64,000 nucleotides of DNA from contig NZ_PNEC01000004.1 of the NCBI RefSeq assembly GCF_005886345.1, positions 1 through 64,000 of the forward strand. The letters run 5' to 3'. The translations under genes were made by a program, and so were the position numbers. The notes under the pieces are model-generated. The model was not told where the DNA came from, did not search any database, and saw nothing but the letters and a program-made list of their open reading frames with translations. The stretch comes from Pseudoalteromonas phenolica. Lineage in GTDB: Bacteria; Pseudomonadota; Gammaproteobacteria; Enterobacterales; Alteromonadaceae. Shown in pieces: positions 42,517 to 51,920 of the stretch. Numbering within the stretch: the first letter of the stretch is position 1; every line of letters starts with the position of its first letter.

Positions 42517-42520
42517 GGGG

Positions 42521-43432
42521 TTAGCCGCGCTTTGCCATAAACGCCAGTTTTTCTAACAGGCTGACATCTTGCTCGTTTTTAAGCAGTGCGCCAAATAATG
42601 GCATTAATCCACCTTTATGCGTTTTATCGTGCAGCGTTTTGGCATCGATGTCTTCGGCTAGTAATAATTTCAGCCAATCGATTAATTCACTGGTCGATGG
42701 CTTTTTACGCAAGCCATTTACTTCGCGTAAGTTGAAGAACACGCTGAGTGCCGTTTGCACTAACTCTTGTTTGATATTTGGATGGTGCACATCAATGATG
42801 CTGGCCATTTCTTCAGGGGTTGGGAAGTTGATATAGTGGAAGAAACATCGGCGAAGGAAGGCATCCGGCAATTCCTTTTCATTGTTAGACGTGATAATCA
42901 CGATCGGACGCTGCTTGGCTTTAACAACTTCTTGTGTTTCATACACATAGAACTCCATTTTATCGAGCTCTAAAAGTAGGTCATTGGGGAATTCAATGTC
43001 CGCTTTGTCTATTTCATCGATCAGGAGAATTGGGCGCTGTTCAGCGGTAAACGCCTGCCAAAGTTTACCTTTCACAATGTAATTGCTGATGTCATGAACG
43101 CGATCATCGCCAAGTTGGCTATCACGTAAACGTGATACAGCGTCGTACTCATAAAGGCCTTGCTGTGCTTTGGTGGTTGATTTGATGTGCCACTGAATCA
43201 ACTCGGTATCGAGTGCTTTAGCCAATTCTTCGGCAAGCATAGTTTTACCTGTACCCGGCTCACCTTTGATTAATAATGGTTTTTCTAGCGTGATTGCCGC
43301 ATTCACTGCAAGCTTAAGAGAGTCAGATGCGATGTAGTTTTCAGTACCGGTAAATTGCACGACGTTGCCTATTTTTTCTAAGAGATCTGACCTGTAAGTC
43401 TGCCATAAGTGCTCTGTAGATAAAAGCGACAT
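42521..43432 (-). CDS. MoxR-family AAA ATPase
   Basis: This 303-residue AAA+ protein has Walker A GEPGTGKT (about residue 57), Walker B LLIDEIDKA, and the sensor text PIVIITSNNEKELPDAFLRR. MoxR proteins act as chaperones with VWA partners, and the partner gene follows directly. Together they form a two-gene unit on the minus strand. The start ATG at 43432 follows weak translation signals. No metabolic client operon is adjacent. Confidence 0.88.
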   Translation of the reverse strand: MSLLSTEHLWQTYRSDLLEKIGNVVQFTGTENYIASDSLKLAVNAAITLEKPLLIKGEPGTGKTMLAEELAKALDTELIQWHIKSTTKAQQGLYEYDAVSRLRDSQLGDDRVHDISNYIVKGKLWQAFTAEQRPILLIDEIDKADIEFPNDLLLELDKMEFYVYETQEVVKAKQRPIVIITSNNEKELPDAFLRRCFFHYINFPTPEEMASIIDVHHPNIKQELVQTALSVFFNLREVNGLRKKPSTSELIDWLKLLLAEDIDAKTLHDKTHKGGLMPLFGALLKNEQDVSLLEKLAFMAKRG

Positions 43433-43460
43433 GACTTTCGCCTAAGGAATCTTGAAGATG

Positions 43461-44441
43461 TTATGATTTATGCTGTTTTAACAGTTCACTGGGTGTAACT
43501 GTAAATTGCTTTTTGAATGCAGTAACAAAATTAGAGACATGTTTGTAGCCGCTATAATAAGCTGCTTCCCCGATGCTTTTACGCTCGATAACTAGCATGC
43601 TTCTGGCTTTTTCTAACTTCTTTTCTCTGATGAACTCTAAAACACTCATCTGAAAATGCTGCTTAAAATAACGCTGCATTGTACTTTCACTTGTTCCGAG
43701 TTTATTCGCAATTTGCTTTACTGTGAAGCCGCCTTGAATAAAAGGTAGCACTTCTTTGTCGAACTTTCTTTTCTGCTTTTCTACAAGAGATTCAATGCTA
43801 TTGACTCTGCTAGAAACATTGGATTTTAACATTGAGAGTAACTCTGTAATGCACAGAGTCGCGTGTGCTTCCAAAATAAGTTGTGATTTGAGTGAATCAT
43901 TTAATTCGATGCTACAAAGTTGCAATGCTTGCTCTTTTAATAATTCTGAGCACTTCAATTCATATACAGCATGCTTATTTTTGAATAATGAAGAAATAAA
44001 ACGTTTTTCTTGATCATTTAGGCTGCGTTGAATTAGCCACTCTTTACTAACACTTAAATTTAGCTTTTTTAGCGAATTATCAACGGTTAGAAAACGAGAA
44101 AAAGCTTGTTTTCCATTTATTACATTAATGAAGACTTTTTCCGATTTAGTTGCATCAAAATGGTATTTTTGCTCATTGATGGCGAACGATAACTTGCCGG
44201 AAAATAAGATATTAAAGCTAATTAGGTCTGTAATTTCACAGCTACTCACGGTATTACTCGATTCATAGGTATCAGCAAAGTGAAAAGATATCCCATTCGC
44301 TAGCTGTTTAAAATTTAATGCTCCTGATAGAAGAGTATCCGAACTTTGTCCACTTCCCTCTATTGATGAAAAGTCATAACCAGCTTGTAGGATTTTGTTT
44401 TTAAGCTTCTGTTTTGAATGGTTTTTATCTTTTAAATCCAT
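43461..44441 (-). CDS. PchR-like AraC-family regulator
   Basis: This protein of about 326 residues has a variable N-terminal sensor domain and a C-terminal AraC domain: FTVKQIANKLGTSESTMQRYFK and SIGEAAYYSGYKHVSNFVTAFKK, then FTVTPSELLK. It is divergent from a TonB-dependent receptor gene with a Fur box, the arrangement of PchR/YbtA-type siderophore-responsive activators. Two direct repeats 21 bases apart between the genes are probable binding sites. Ligand sensing through the N-terminal domain is inferred. Confidence 0.85.
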   Translation of the reverse strand: MDLKDKNHSKQKLKNKILQAGYDFSSIEGSGQSSDTLLSGALNFKQLANGISFHFADTYESSNTVSSCEITDLISFNILFSGKLSFAINEQKYHFDATKSEKVFINVINGKQAFSRFLTVDNSLKKLNLSVSKEWLIQRSLNDQEKRFISSLFKNKHAVYELKCSELLKEQALQLCSIELNDSLKSQLILEAHATLCITELLSMLKSNVSSRVNSIESLVEKQKRKFDKEVLPFIQGGFTVKQIANKLGTSESTMQRYFKQHFQMSVLEFIREKKLEKARSMLVIERKSIGEAAYYSGYKHVSNFVTAFKKQFTVTPSELLKQHKS

Positions 44442-44459
44442 GGCGCACATCTTATTTTT

Positions 44460-44496
44460 TGACAGTTAAGCATAACAAAATGACAGTTCTGCATAA
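44460..44496. promoter_or_regulatory. AraC-type direct-repeat binding sites
   Basis: TGACAGTTAAGCATAA (44460-44475) and TGACAGTTCTGCATAA (44481-44496) are direct repeats 21 bases apart, two helical turns, as expected for AraC-family activators. They lie upstream of the TonB receptor and next to the start of the AraC gene. Confidence 0.7.
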
Positions 44497-44536
44497 TATT
44501 CTTTAGGGAACTTTATCATGTAAACAGGTATTGTAA

Positions 44537-44551
44537 TGTGAATTATTCTCA
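44537..44551. promoter_or_regulatory. Fur box
   Basis: TGTGAATTATTCTCA matches the 7-1-7 Fur consensus TGAGAATNATTCTCA with a single mismatch. It lies 25 bases before the TonB receptor start, where it would block transcription under iron-replete conditions. Confidence 0.75.
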
Positions 44552-44575
44552 TTAAGTTTTTATTAAGGATCTTAA

Positions 44576-46684
44576 ATGTCACTCCAACGCTTTTCACAGT
44601 GTTCTTTAGCCGCAGCTGTAGCAGTTGCTTTTTCTTCTACGCCAGTAATGGCAGACTCAAATCAAGATAAAGAGATTGAACAGATTGCAGTGTGGAGTAC
44701 AGGCGTAAAAGCATCATCAATGTACCTTAATAAGGAAAATATTGCGACCAAACAAGCTGACCACTTAAGCGATTTATTGCGCACAATTCCTGGTGTCGAT
44801 GTAGGTGGAGCTCACTCATTAAACCAGCGTATTACAATTCGTAGTATGGATGACAAAGATTTAGATATTTCAATCGATGGTGCTCGTCAAAATACTTATA
44901 TGTATCATCACATGGGTAACTTACAGATCCATGCTGATATTTTGCAATCAGTTGAAATAGAAGTGGGAAGTAACTCAGTATTAAATGGTGGTTTAGGGGG
45001 CGCGGTTCGCTTTAAAACCAAGCAAGCAAGAGATCTTCTTAACAAAGAACAACAATTTGGTGGACGCGTTCAAGTCAGTGCTGGAGACAATTCAGGTAGT
45101 AACTACTCTCTGACGGGCTATGGGCTTATAAACGATAATGTTGACTTTCTTGCTTATTACAACTTTGTTGATCGTGATAACTACGAAGTGGGTGGCGGAA
45201 AAATCTTAAATGAAAAAGGCGAAGTGTTTCCTGGTACAGATGGCACTGTGAGAGGGCTTGCGGGTGAGGTTGATGATGCACTAATTAAGTTTGGTGTTGA
45301 TTTAACTGACACGCAGCGTATTCAGTTTAGTTACGAACAATATACCGATGAAGGTAACTACAGCTATCGCCCAGATATGGGGCTTGCAACGGATTTAGCC
45401 ATCACAAACGCACTAAAAGTACCATTACTGTGGCCTACAAAACTGACTCGTGACACCGCGACTGTTAATTATCAACTTAGTACAAATACGACTCAAGTTG
45501 AAGCCGCAATTTATAGCAGTACAAGCGAATTATGGCGAAACGAGATGGGGTGGGCTGAAAACCCTGCTTTTGCTAGATGGGCTGGCGTAGTGACAGGTGA
45601 AGCAACCAATTCGGGCTTCAATGTATTAGCTGAAACCTTTGTAGACGGTGCAATAAGTCAAGAGCTGACGTATGGTTTTGACTATGTAAAACATGATACT
45701 AAATACACAGCTAAAGGTGATGCTGGTTCAAATAATTCGGAAGAAGAATCAACCACCTTGTCCTTATTTGTACAAGACAGAATTGCGTTGAATGAGCAGT
45801 TTACTGTGATCCCAGGTGTACGTTATGACAACTACAGCATAGATTCAAACTTAATTGATGATGATTTTACTGACACATCATTTGCTCTAGCGTTCGAATT
45901 CCAAGCAACTAATGATTTATTATTTAAACTAAGCGGTACTGAAATATTCAAGGGCCCAGAAATTGCCGAAGTATTCACAGGTGCGGGAAGCGATGACTTA
46001 GCTAACGCTAACATTGATGCTGAAACAGGCTTGAACGTTGAGCTTTCTTTTGCTTATAGAGTTGAGGTTGGTGAGGGCGAGTTATCAATGGGTGCAACTG
46101 TATTTGATACGCAAATTAATGATTACATCTACGATTATGCAACGCCACCTGAGGGCTCAGAAGTTCGCAGTTGGAAAGATAATATTGGTGATTTATCTGT
46201 AGATGGCTATGAAGCATATATTAACTATGAGCTGAATGACCTCAGTTTTGGTATTACCTTCTCAGATGCTGAAAGTGAGTTAGATGCATTTTCACAGTAT
46301 AAAGATCTTGATAAAGCACGCCTAGATAGACAGCAAGGTAGCACAATTAGTGCACACGCTAATTATGAGTTATCTGCACTTAATCTAGCTTTAAACTGGG
46401 AAGTATTAACGGTTTCAGATGTTGACGCCGGTATTGATTTAGACGGTGCGAGTTTGGACAACAGCAAAGATGGATACACGGTACATAATATCTCTGCAAA
46501 ATGGGCACCTGAGCAGTTTGACGGTCTGACTGTGATATTTGGTGTAGATAACTTGTTTGATGAATATTACGCGTCGCAATCATCTCGCACAGGTTTATCT
46601 TTCCACCCAAGGTTTAAAGAGCTTTATTTACAAGACTATGAGCCAGGTAGAAATATTAAAGCGACAATAGCTTATTCATTCTAA
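44576..46684 (+). CDS. TonB-dependent outer-membrane receptor (iron)
   Basis: This 702-residue receptor has a signal peptide (SLAAAVAVAFSSTPVMA), a plug domain (about 50-160, with LSDLLRTIPGVDVGG and the QRITIRSMDDKDLDISIDGA strand) and a 22-strand barrel ending GRNIKATIAYSF, whose terminal Phe is typical. The upstream Fur box and adjacent AraC regulator point to ferric-siderophore or heme uptake. The ligand cannot be specified; the short plug and lack of a signalling extension suggest a simple receptor. A strong terminator follows. Confidence 0.88.
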   Translation: MSLQRFSQCSLAAAVAVAFSSTPVMADSNQDKEIEQIAVWSTGVKASSMYLNKENIATKQADHLSDLLRTIPGVDVGGAHSLNQRITIRSMDDKDLDISIDGARQNTYMYHHMGNLQIHADILQSVEIEVGSNSVLNGGLGGAVRFKTKQARDLLNKEQQFGGRVQVSAGDNSGSNYSLTGYGLINDNVDFLAYYNFVDRDNYEVGGGKILNEKGEVFPGTDGTVRGLAGEVDDALIKFGVDLTDTQRIQFSYEQYTDEGNYSYRPDMGLATDLAITNALKVPLLWPTKLTRDTATVNYQLSTNTTQVEAAIYSSTSELWRNEMGWAENPAFARWAGVVTGEATNSGFNVLAETFVDGAISQELTYGFDYVKHDTKYTAKGDAGSNNSEEESTTLSLFVQDRIALNEQFTVIPGVRYDNYSIDSNLIDDDFTDTSFALAFEFQATNDLLFKLSGTEIFKGPEIAEVFTGAGSDDLANANIDAETGLNVELSFAYRVEVGEGELSMGATVFDTQINDYIYDYATPPEGSEVRSWKDNIGDLSVDGYEAYINYELNDLSFGITFSDAESELDAFSQYKDLDKARLDRQQGSTISAHANYELSALNLALNWEVLTVSDVDAGIDLDGASLDNSKDGYTVHNISAKWAPEQFDGLTVIFGVDNLFDEYYASQSSRTGLSFHPRFKELYLQDYEPGRNIKATIAYSF

Positions 46685-46700
46685 TCGCGATTTGTTTGAA

Positions 46701-46729
46701 AAAGGCTGGCTTTGATGCCGGCCTTTTTT
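46701..46729. terminator. Terminator after the TonB receptor
   Basis: AAAGGCTGGC pairs with GCCGGCCTTT around a six-base loop, followed by TTT. It ends the receptor transcript ahead of the convergent S41 peptidase gene. Confidence 0.8.
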
Positions 46730-46794
46730 GTAAAAAACTTAAAAAATAGATGCAGCCGTGTCAATGACTACACCTATAGCCGGAAGTAATTAGT

Positions 46795-48195
46795 TTAAAG
46801 TTGTTGGGTTAATGCTTGCTTAATCAAACTAGTATCATCTAGAGCATCATGTGTGAGTGCAATATCGGGCTGTACTGGTGTCATTTGCTTTTCTCCGCTT
46901 GGTCTAGCCAATACAAATCTCGGTGCAACAGCGCTAAACTGAGTATTTTTAAGTGTCAGAAATTGAATACCGCCACTTTGTGTGCTTCTGCCACCTGTAG
47001 GTGTGCCTATTAATTTGGCAAACTGATGATCTTGGATGGTGTTAGCAAATAATACGGCTGATGAATAGGTGAGAGGCCCAGTGATCACACTCACTTTCCC
47101 TGTATATAGCAGGCTGTGATTTTTCTCCGGTTGGATCATACGAGTAAGCGAGCCAGTAACAACACTGCCAATCACTTCACCTGGGTCTCGATACTTAGCT
47201 AAGATTTTTCCTATGTAATGTGAGCCTTGCTTGTAAGGTTGTTGTGCTATGTATTTTAAAATGCCATCCATCCAATAAATATCGTCGCCTCCGGTGTTTT
47301 CAGAAATATCAATGAGTAAATGCTGAGTGTTATTTGCTTTTATCTTTTTAAATGCCTGCTCCATAAACTGAAAGTATTTTTTCGGCTCGTCCCAACCAAA
47401 GCTTTTTACTGTAAGTATGGCCTGCTGATCTTCAAGTAGTTGCAAGTTAAAGTAATGTTCAAATGGTTTTACTTTGATGCTATATGGCGCAATGTTTAAC
47501 GCGCTTAATGATAAAGTCGTCGATGTATTTTCAGTTGCCAGTGTTACTTCAAAATTATCTTGCTGGCCATACTGCATGCGATAAATCATCGGGAAACGCA
47601 GACTAAGTAGGGCTTTTCGAAAAGCTAAATTATCTCCTTCGGTACGCTTTAAAAGTGCACTTAATACTTCATTTGCAGGCGTGCCGTTGATATGTGTGAT
47701 CTGCTGCCCCTGGTAAGGGCTAGCTTCACCACCGAGTTTACTTTTAATAAATAAACGTTCCGAGTTGATGGCGATTTCAAATGGAAATAAGTGGGCACCA
47801 TTGGCTACCCATTCACGCCACTGAGTATATTTACCTGCACTGAAACTTAAATGTCCGTCGGCCATGGTTGCATTTAATTTTGCTAATTCACGCCATAGTG
47901 ATTCTCCTGTCATCGGTGTGGTAATAGAGCTTCGCAATGCTGCAATTTGCGCATAAAATGCGTCAATATCATCTATGCTATGAGTCAGATCAGGGTGAGT
48001 ACTATGCAACCAATTCACCCACTGAGCCAGGTCAGCCTGAATTTCGGCAGCTGTGTATGTTTGCGAAAAGTGGCCTAGCGCATTTGCTGCATAAGAGGCT
48101 TGGCTTGAGAGTAAAAGTAGCGAACTGGCTAACGTTGTTTTTAATTTACTGAAAAAGTTATTTTTAGTAGTAGTTTGGCGTAACTGAGTAATCAT
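46795..48195 (-). CDS. Secreted S41-family peptidase
   Basis: This 466-residue protein has a signal peptide (SKLKTTLASSLLLLSSQASYA) and a large S41 domain with a Ser in TYSSAVLFANTIQ and the GTPTGGRSTQSGG loop. It also shows the structural text PQLHLLIDISENTGGDDIYW near the middle. It is larger than the S41 protein at 1747 and only distantly related to it. It follows the TonB receptor in convergent orientation, so any shared role is speculative. Confidence 0.8.
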   Translation of the reverse strand: MITQLRQTTTKNNFFSKLKTTLASSLLLLSSQASYAANALGHFSQTYTAAEIQADLAQWVNWLHSTHPDLTHSIDDIDAFYAQIAALRSSITTPMTGESLWRELAKLNATMADGHLSFSAGKYTQWREWVANGAHLFPFEIAINSERLFIKSKLGGEASPYQGQQITHINGTPANEVLSALLKRTEGDNLAFRKALLSLRFPMIYRMQYGQQDNFEVTLATENTSTTLSLSALNIAPYSIKVKPFEHYFNLQLLEDQQAILTVKSFGWDEPKKYFQFMEQAFKKIKANNTQHLLIDISENTGGDDIYWMDGILKYIAQQPYKQGSHYIGKILAKYRDPGEVIGSVVTGSLTRMIQPEKNHSLLYTGKVSVITGPLTYSSAVLFANTIQDHQFAKLIGTPTGGRSTQSGGIQFLTLKNTQFSAVAPRFVLARPSGEKQMTPVQPDIALTHDALDDTSLIKQALTQQL

Positions 48196-48426
48196 AATAT
48201 TGTCCTGATTGATGTAATTTATACAGTCTCTAAATCAATCTCTATGCCAAATTTTAATTTGTTATTTTTCAGGTGCTTATGTTCTTTTTTGTTTTTTGAA
48301 GTACGGACGGTGGACGTAAAACGGACGGACACCGGACAGGTCATTTGTCTAAATTGAAAGTTAGCGGTTGAAGGCTTGAGTCGAGTACCTATAATGCCAA
48401 GCAAGTTATGCTGACAAAAAGAGCAA

Positions 48427-49098
48427 ATGGTGGAAGTAAAAAACTTATTAAAACAAGAACGTGTTGATTATATTTTGGCTGAACTGCAAAAGCGCTATCC
48501 AAACCCGCCAATTCCTTTAGATCATAAAGACCCATACACCTTGCTGGTGGCGGTGTTACTGTCGGCGCAATGTACCGATGAGCGTGTAAACCAAGTGACG
48601 CCGGCATTATGGGAGTTAGCTGATAACCCGTTTGATATGGCATTACAAAGTGTTGAAGACATTCAAGCTATTATTCGTCCTTGTGGTTTATCTCCGCAAA
48701 AGTCGAAAGCAATTAAACGTTTGTCTGAAATATTAGTTGAGCAACATGGCGGTGTGGTACCGCAAGATATGGCTATTTTAGAAACTCTGCCGGGCGTGGG
48801 TCACAAAACTGCAGGGGTCGTGATGGCTCAGGCATTCGGTGTTCCGTCGTTTCCAGTCGACACTCATATTCATCGTTTAGCGCAGCGTTGGGGTTTAACG
48901 AATGGTCGCAGCGTTGAGCAAACCGAAAAAGACTTAAAGCGTCTATTTCCTAAAGAGACATGGAACGACTTACATTTGCAGATCATTTATTATGCCCGCG
49001 AGCATTGCCAAGCAAGAAGTTGTCATGGTTTAGTGTGCCCAATTTGCACCACTTGTTATCCAAACCGCAAGCACCCGAAGAAAATCAAAAAGCCCTGA
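48427..49098 (+). CDS. nth: Endonuclease III
   Basis: This 223-residue DNA glycosylase/AP lyase has the helix-hairpin-helix LPGVGHKTAGVVM with the catalytic Lys, and the catalytic Asp in FPVDTHIHR. The C-terminus carries the FeS Cys set in REHCQARSCHGLVCPICTTC, with spacing different from the canonical C-x6-C-x2-C-x5-C of Escherichia coli. It excises oxidised pyrimidines. The gene is alone; the usual rnf neighbours are absent. Confidence 0.85.
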   Translation: MVEVKNLLKQERVDYILAELQKRYPNPPIPLDHKDPYTLLVAVLLSAQCTDERVNQVTPALWELADNPFDMALQSVEDIQAIIRPCGLSPQKSKAIKRLSEILVEQHGGVVPQDMAILETLPGVGHKTAGVVMAQAFGVPSFPVDTHIHRLAQRWGLTNGRSVEQTEKDLKRLFPKETWNDLHLQIIYYAREHCQARSCHGLVCPICTTCYPNRKHPKKIKKP

Positions 49099-49187
49099 TT
49101 TAATTAAAGCTTTCTTTGCACTCAGTTTCTCACCTTAATCAATTTTTGGTATGTTATATTGTATCTTTATTTTTAAGGTGAGTTGTC

Positions 49188-50381
49188 ATGTCTATTCCAG
49201 TCACAATTTTGCATGGTTTTCTTGGCTCAGGAAAAACCACACTTTTGCGCAGCCTACTGTCCCAGTCATATAAATCTCAGCAAGTGCCGGGAGTGGTTGT
49301 TAATGATATGAGTGAGTTAGATGTTGATGGTGTACTTATCATGAACACTGAAATAGTCAGTAGTGAGAGTGGCAACTTTGTAACCATTAGTGGCCACAGT
49401 GTCAGTAGTAGCAAAGGGCTCAAAGAGCTTAAAATGGCTTTAAAAACACTCAAGAATGAGGCTAGGCCACCATGGATCATTATTGAAACATCGGGGAGTA
49501 GCCATCCTTTACCCCTGATAGAGTTTTTTAAAGATAATAAGGATTTTGCGCTTAAAGGCGTGATTACATTGGTTGATGCGACTTGGCTAAAAGAGAACTA
49601 CAATTTTGGTAAAGAATTGATGCCGAGATGGCAAGATAATATGAATGCACAAAGGCGGGGGATCGAAAACATTCTGGCTGAGCAAATTCTATTTTCTAAT
49701 AATGTATTTTTAACCAAAACAGATAAATTAACCGATAAAGCGGTCACGGCCGTCGCTCAAGCTATTCACCCCATCAACCCTTATGCTGCTATTTCTAGTG
49801 CGCAATGGGGTAAGGTCGATTTAAATTATATCCAAAGTTTTGAAGATTATAATTTCCACTTAGTGTCTCAACTTACAAATGAATTACGTGCTGCGGTGAA
49901 TACGCCACTCACACTCTCAGGCAAAAAAAATCAAAAGCTGATTGCAAAAGTCTTACGTGATGATAGGCCTTTTCATCCTATGCGCTTGTGGGAAACCTGC
50001 CATAATCATATGACTCATGGGGTATTTAGAAGTAAGGGGTTCTTTTGGTTGCCGACCCGCGATGATGTGTCATTACTGTGGAGCCAAAGCAATGGCAGTG
50101 TAGGGTTAGAAGTCGTTGGTTTTTGGCGTGCGCCGATACTCAATGATGACAGTCAAAACTTTACGCAAGAACACTATGATATTCTAAAAAATAAGGTCGA
50201 TAAGATAGAAAGCCGGTTTGGAGACAGACGTTGTCGTTTAACCGTGATTGGACAAAAAGAAGAAGCGGCGGATTTTATTAAGGCACTTAAAAACTGTTTT
50301 TTAACCGATGAAGAATTGAACTTTTGGCGAAACGGCGGCACCTTCGATGATCCTTGGCCACAAAAAGTAGCGCAAGTATAA
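49188..50381 (+). CDS. COG0523 (CobW/YjiA-type) GTPase without CxCC
   Basis: This 397-residue protein has the GTPase motifs of the CobW family: Walker A GFLGSGKTT, the switch text ETSGSSHPLPL, and LTKTD (variant of NKxD). The C-terminal CobW_C domain is present (RSKGFFWLPTRDD). The metal-binding GCxCC motif that normally follows Walker A in NGCICC is replaced by SGNFVT, so metallochaperone function through that site is doubtful. It has its own 89-base upstream region, and a 10-bp hairpin (50401-50430) follows. Confidence 0.8.
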   Translation: MSIPVTILHGFLGSGKTTLLRSLLSQSYKSQQVPGVVVNDMSELDVDGVLIMNTEIVSSESGNFVTISGHSVSSSKGLKELKMALKTLKNEARPPWIIIETSGSSHPLPLIEFFKDNKDFALKGVITLVDATWLKENYNFGKELMPRWQDNMNAQRRGIENILAEQILFSNNVFLTKTDKLTDKAVTAVAQAIHPINPYAAISSAQWGKVDLNYIQSFEDYNFHLVSQLTNELRAAVNTPLTLSGKKNQKLIAKVLRDDRPFHPMRLWETCHNHMTHGVFRSKGFFWLPTRDDVSLLWSQSNGSVGLEVVGFWRAPILNDDSQNFTQEHYDILKNKVDKIESRFGDRRCRLTVIGQKEEAADFIKALKNCFLTDEELNFWRNGGTFDDPWPQKVAQV

Positions 50382-50400
50382 GAACTCTTTTTAATAAAAT

Positions 50401-50430
50401 TGCCTGTATAAAACGGTACGTATACAGGCA
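50401..50430. other. Perfect hairpin without T run
   Basis: TGCCTGTATA and TATACAGGCA form a 10-bp stem with a 10-base loop just after the GTPase gene stop. No T run follows on the plus strand, so it may be a weak terminator or a transcript-stabilising hairpin. Confidence 0.4.
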
Positions 50431-50583
50431 TACATTTCTGGTTACATTTTTAACCTAACAAAGCCTTTAATTTTATAGTGACAAATTTTTTATTAGCGTC
50501 ATTATGAATACTTCGGGCTTCCCAACAAAACCCTTCTTGTTAATTTCAGCGTCAAGCTAACTATTATTTGCGAACAATCAGTT

Positions 50584-51873
50584 ATGAGTAGTGAACTATC
50601 ATTCTTACGGGTGAAGGATTTCCCTTTACTGATGTGGATATTACTTTTTGGCTCCTTTATTACTCGGGGGAGTTTCTTTATGGTATGGCCATTTTTGGCG
50701 GTCATTCTGTACGATAAATTTGCCTTAAGTGCGACTGAGGTCGGGCTGATCCTATCGACGGCTGCTGTAGTGGCGGTATTTGTCAGCTTTATTGGCAGTA
50801 CGCTTTCTGACAAGCTGGGTCGACAAACGGTGATGTATGCTACAGGTGTACTTTATATCGTGTCTTTTTCTTTATTGGCTGAGGCTGATATTGTCACTAT
50901 GTTTGCCATTGTGATCACGCTTTGCTCTATTGCTACAGCGCTCTGGCGACCGCTGGCTTCTGCGCTCATCGGTGACATTATTGATGATAGTAAAACTCGT
51001 GAACTGGCGATGCAGAGCATGTATTTCATCGTTAATGTGGGCTGTGCAGTTGGCCCTATTGCCGGTGTTTGGTTGGGCTTAACCGGCCAGCAGTCGAGTT
51101 TTTATATCACGACCGTGGCCTTTGCATTTTTACTAGGGCTGCTAGTGTGGGGTTTTTCCTATCATAAAAAGTCACAGAAAAATACAGAGAGTCAAAGTAC
51201 ATGCTCGAAAGAGTTAGAGAATAATGAACCAGAAAAAGAAAGCATCGGCATGAAGCAAACTTTGGCTATTTTAGCCAAAGATCGCTTACTTCAGTGTTTG
51301 ATATTAGCCAATGTCATCTGTTTGTTTATCTACGGGCAAATGGACAGCTCATTGCTGCAATACCTAACTCGCGAGAATGTTCCGCAATTACTGGAGCTAG
51401 TTTCATCACTGATATTTACCAATGCAATGGTGATCATCACCTGCCAGTTTCTGTTATTGCGGATCATGGCTAAAGTTGAACTAGTACATCGTATTCAAAT
51501 TGGCTTAGTTCTGTTGATGTGCTCACAAGTGTTTATGGCACTCAATGCGCCGAGTTTTTTCTGGGGCTGGATAGGTGCAGTGGTGGTGCTGAGCTTAGCG
51601 GAGGCGATTTTATTCCCGACCATGAACGTACATATAGACCGCATTGCACCGGATAATCTAAGGGGAGCTTATTTCGGCGCGTCCGCGTTTTACGATTTTG
51701 GCTTTGCCTTTGCGCCCCTTGGTGGCGGTATTATTTTGGATCTATTTGGCGGTTTTTGTTTATTTGTATTATGTTCAGCCATGTGTGTCGTGGTAATGGG
51801 CTTGTATTATGTACTAGAAAAATTACCTCGACCAGACTTTACAGAGCCTACGAAAAGGGAGCTGCATTCTTAA
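50584..51873 (+). CDS. Major facilitator superfamily transporter
   Basis: This 429-residue inner-membrane protein has about 12 membrane helices in two halves joined by a charged cytoplasmic loop (about 195-220). The MFS motif GSTLSDKLGRQTVMY between helices two and three (loop 2-3) is present. The overall look fits drug-efflux or small-solute proteins of the DHA1 type, such as MdtH. The substrate is unknown. A strong terminator separates it from the convergent BASS transporter gene. Confidence 0.85.
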   Translation: MSSELSFLRVKDFPLLMWILLFGSFITRGSFFMVWPFLAVILYDKFALSATEVGLILSTAAVVAVFVSFIGSTLSDKLGRQTVMYATGVLYIVSFSLLAEADIVTMFAIVITLCSIATALWRPLASALIGDIIDDSKTRELAMQSMYFIVNVGCAVGPIAGVWLGLTGQQSSFYITTVAFAFLLGLLVWGFSYHKKSQKNTESQSTCSKELENNEPEKESIGMKQTLAILAKDRLLQCLILANVICLFIYGQMDSSLLQYLTRENVPQLLELVSSLIFTNAMVIITCQFLLLRIMAKVELVHRIQIGLVLLMCSQVFMALNAPSFFWGWIGAVVVLSLAEAILFPTMNVHIDRIAPDNLRGAYFGASAFYDFGFAFAPLGGGIILDLFGGFCLFVLCSAMCVVVMGLYYVLEKLPRPDFTEPTKRELHS

Positions 51874-51880
51874 CGTTTAT

Positions 51881-51913
51881 ACGGACAATGTGCATTGGCT
51901 CATTGTCCGTTTT
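51881..51913. terminator. Bidirectional terminator
   Basis: ACGGACAATG (51881-51890) pairs with CATTGTCCGT (51901-51910) and is followed by TTT. It lies between the convergent MFS and BASS genes. Confidence 0.85.
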
Positions 51914-51920
51914 CAATAAC

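Noticed and set aside
48300-48360. GGACGG-rich tandem-like stretch as a regulatory array
   Set aside because: The units are short and uneven; no paired symmetry or adjacent regulator supports a function.
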